From: Monoraphidium neglectum
Taxonomy: Eukaryota > Chlorophyta > Chlorophyceae > Sphaeropleales > Selenastraceae
Direction of reading: 5' to 3'
Length of the DNA: 19,030 nt
NCBI RefSeq assembly: GCF_000611645.1
Contig: NW_014013202.1
Location: forward strand, 1-19,030
Both the position numbers and the translations under genes were made by a program. This document shows positions 17,503-19,030 of this stretch, in pieces. Position 1 is the first letter of the stretch. Every line of letters begins with the position of its first letter. The notes under the pieces are model-generated. The model worked only from the letters and a program-made list of their open reading frames with translations, searched no databases and was not told the origin of the DNA.

Positions 17503-18443
17503 ATGCCGCCTTCAGTGCAGGAGCCTCAGCGGTTTGAAGGGGCAGCGGCGGCGAGGTCAGCATGGGTGCCAGAGTTGAGCGCCAAGAACGCTCTTCTTGG
17601 GGTGGGAACAGCCTGCCTGGCCGGGATGGTGCACTTTTGGCGACGCAAGCAGGTGCGGCAGGGCTCGTTAGGGGCGCTGTTTATGCAGTTTCATTCGCTG
17701 CCCCGAAGTGGTCACGCAGCCACTGCTGAGGCGCCGGATTAGACTGCATAGCCAGCTGCACCTGGCCAGTGGGAGCAAGCATTTGACCCCAGCCATGCTG
17801 CCAACATGTACCCTTCCAATTGGCGCCAACACGCCCTGAACCTTGCCCCTTACAGACAGTGCCTTTCAAGGCGTGCTGGGCCATCATGTGAGACACGCTG
17901 GGGCGGCTGTCCCCAACCCTCTGGAATCTGCAGCGCGCCTTCCAGCACCTCCGCTCTGACTAGGCATATTGCTGCTCTCACAGCCCAATCTGCAGTGCAT
18001 GACTCTTGCGTGCGCGCGCCGAATTGCCTGCAGGTGGCCCACGCTCGGCAGTGGCGTCATGCTCGCGGTGCAGCCGGATGAGGAGCAGCTGGCACAAGTG
18101 AGTGTTGTCGGACGCCATGTTGTGTAAATGTCTCAACAAGTGCGGCGCCATGCGCGACCCGGGGCCATGCGACCACTGATTTTGCTTTACAGCCTGCTCA
18201 TCAGAGATACCCACATGCCAATGCGCCGCCGCGCCGTCATGCAATGGCGGCCGCGGTCTCCCTGGGTGCACTCATGCACATGCGAGGAACCGTGCCCTCA
18301 GTTTGACTGGCGCCCCGCCCCATGCCCCACCCTGTCAGCTGGTGCCCCCAGAGGAGCTGCAGAAGCGGCGGGAAGCCAACGACGCGATACGCAGGATGGC
18401 GGCGGGGGCCGCCGGCAGTGGCGCACAGCGGCCGCCCAGCTGA
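17503..18443 (+). CDS. Small two-helix membrane protein, four exons including a 32-base micro-exon
   Basis: Exons are 17503-17652, 17856-17887, 18034-18097 and 18339-18443, giving about 116 residues. The middle exons are needed: exon 1 ends in phase 0 (AAGCAG|gtgcgg), exon 3 must be entered in phase 2, and the 32-base segment between cccttacag and CATCAT|gtgaga converts one to the other. Exon 3 ends CACAA|gtgagt and exon 4 starts after cctgtcag. The protein has two hydrophobic segments, NALLGVGTACLAGMVHFW and about 15-20 residues spanning the exon 2-3 junction (CWAIMWPTLGSGVMLAV). A charged helix follows: EEQLAQLVPPEELQKRREAN. Single-helix mitochondrial assembly factors of the UQCC3/CBP4 kind have a comparable helix-plus-charged-tail layout, but they lack a first helix, so I offer that only as a weak comparison. 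No TGTAA was seen after the stop. The start ATG has G at -3. Confidence 0.65.
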
Positions 18444-18560
18444 TGGTCGGCCCGTCAACTTGCCTTCATGTACAGCTTACTGCCCTGCTGTTTGATGCAA
18501 CAAGCTGTTTGCTGCCGCAAATATGTGTTGCTTCTTGGTGGGCCTGCCTATGCTTGCGAT

Positions 18561-18565
18561 TTACA
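18561..18565 (-). terminator. TGTAA poly(A) signal of the rightmost gene
   Basis: TGTAA on the minus strand lies 75 bases past the TGA at 18642-18640. This position supports reading that frame as the true end of a gene. Confidence 0.55.
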
Positions 18566-18639
18566 GTTGCACAGGCCAATGCTTGGCAGCTGGCGTGCCC
18601 CACATAGCTCGCCACTCATATATGCAGCGCCGGTCGCCC

Positions 18640-18780
18640 TCAGACGCACTGGACCACGTCCTTTGGCGTCTCCACGCACGCGTTGGCGCCGGCGGGCGCC
18701 TCGACCCGCGTGTACTGTAGCTTGTAGTCATACACCGCGACGGCCCTGCCCCTGGCCTGGAAGTACAGCTCGTCGCGCGG
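18640..18780 (-). CDS. Last exon of an unidentified gene (partial, continues beyond the right edge)
   Basis: A 46-codon exon follows a clear acceptor (ctctcaacaccccacag|CCGCGC) and ends with TGA at 18642-18640. It reads PRDELYFQARGRAVAVYDYK at its start and ETPKDVVQCV at its end, a balanced residue mix unlike the antisense frames around it. A TGTAA lies 75 bases downstream. The upstream exons would lie to the right, beyond an intron that contains a (GT)n microsatellite. I do not recognise the family; the visible part resembles two beta strands followed by a loop. Confidence 0.5.
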   Translation of the reverse strand, partial: PRDELYFQARGRAVAVYDYKLQYTRVEAPAGANACVETPKDVVQCV

Positions 18781-18953
18781 CTGTGGGGTGTTGAGAGAGA
18801 TTTTGCAGAGTTGGGGGGGGGGGTGAGGACGATGTTTGCGAGAGCAGGCCCTTGTGTGCATGTCACGGGCACCACTTCCTGCACACTGCAAGACAGCAGG
18901 GAAGGGCCAGCAAGGTAGTGGCAGAACAAGACGAGAGCCATGCGTGTGTGCGC

Positions 18954-18955
<2 letters not shown>

Positions 18956-19030
<75 letters not shown>
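18956..19030. repeat. (TG)n microsatellite running off the window edge
   Basis: About 37 TG units, uninterrupted to the last base of the window, so the true length is unknown. A short CGCGCG segment precedes it. It probably lies in an intron of the partial minus-strand gene, where it reads (CA)n. Such ends often coincide with contig breaks. Confidence 0.95.

Noticed and set aside
1..19030. A defence system, operon, provirus or other mobile cluster
   Set aside because: All supportable genes are intron-bearing or ordinary nuclear genes; I saw no transposase, integrase, polymerase, capsid or toxin-antitoxin signature.

Overview
The window looks like nuclear DNA of a green alga. It is GC-rich, and the genes are cut by short GT-AG introns (about 100 to 570 bases). 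TGTAA, the usual poly(A) signal of chlorophyte algae, follows several stop codons, and one product is a plastid sulfate permease subunit with a transit peptide. In trebouxiophytes such as Chlorella this subunit is plastid-encoded, while Chlamydomonas has it in the nucleus, so a chlorophycean-type alga is the more likely source. That placement is inference. I see no bacterial operon, CRISPR array, tRNA, rRNA or transposase gene.

Layout, left to right. (1) 533-1927, minus: the first three exons of an M16-family mitochondrial protein (MPP-alpha / bc1 core II type), running off the left edge. (2) 2587-5521, minus: a five-exon ALF4/glomulin-like gene. (3) 5763-7407, plus: three-exon SULP1 (CysT-type chloroplast sulfate permease), divergent from (2) across 241 bases. 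(4) 8657-12778, plus: a six-exon gene of about 954 codons that fuses a ubiquitin-like N-terminus and TPR-like helices to an SGNH/GDSL-type hydrolase domain. (5) 13793-15046, plus: an intronless helical-repeat protein of unknown function. (6) 15644-16969, minus: an intronless type I membrane protein with a poly-Ser tract. (7) 17503-18443, plus: a small two-helix membrane protein rebuilt from four exons, one of them 32 bases. (8) 18640-18780, minus: the last exon of an unidentified gene running off the right edge.

The genes do not form a pathway; this is an ordinary stretch of independent nuclear genes. The items most worth a second look are the TPR-SGNH fusion with an apparently intact catalytic triad, a perfect 59-base inverted repeat with a 14-base loop (13342-13473), the micro-exon gene at the right, and an unresolved one-base splice-phase conflict in the ALF4-like gene. 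Exon borders were read by eye from splice consensus, reading-frame phase and protein plausibility. No transcript or database search was available.
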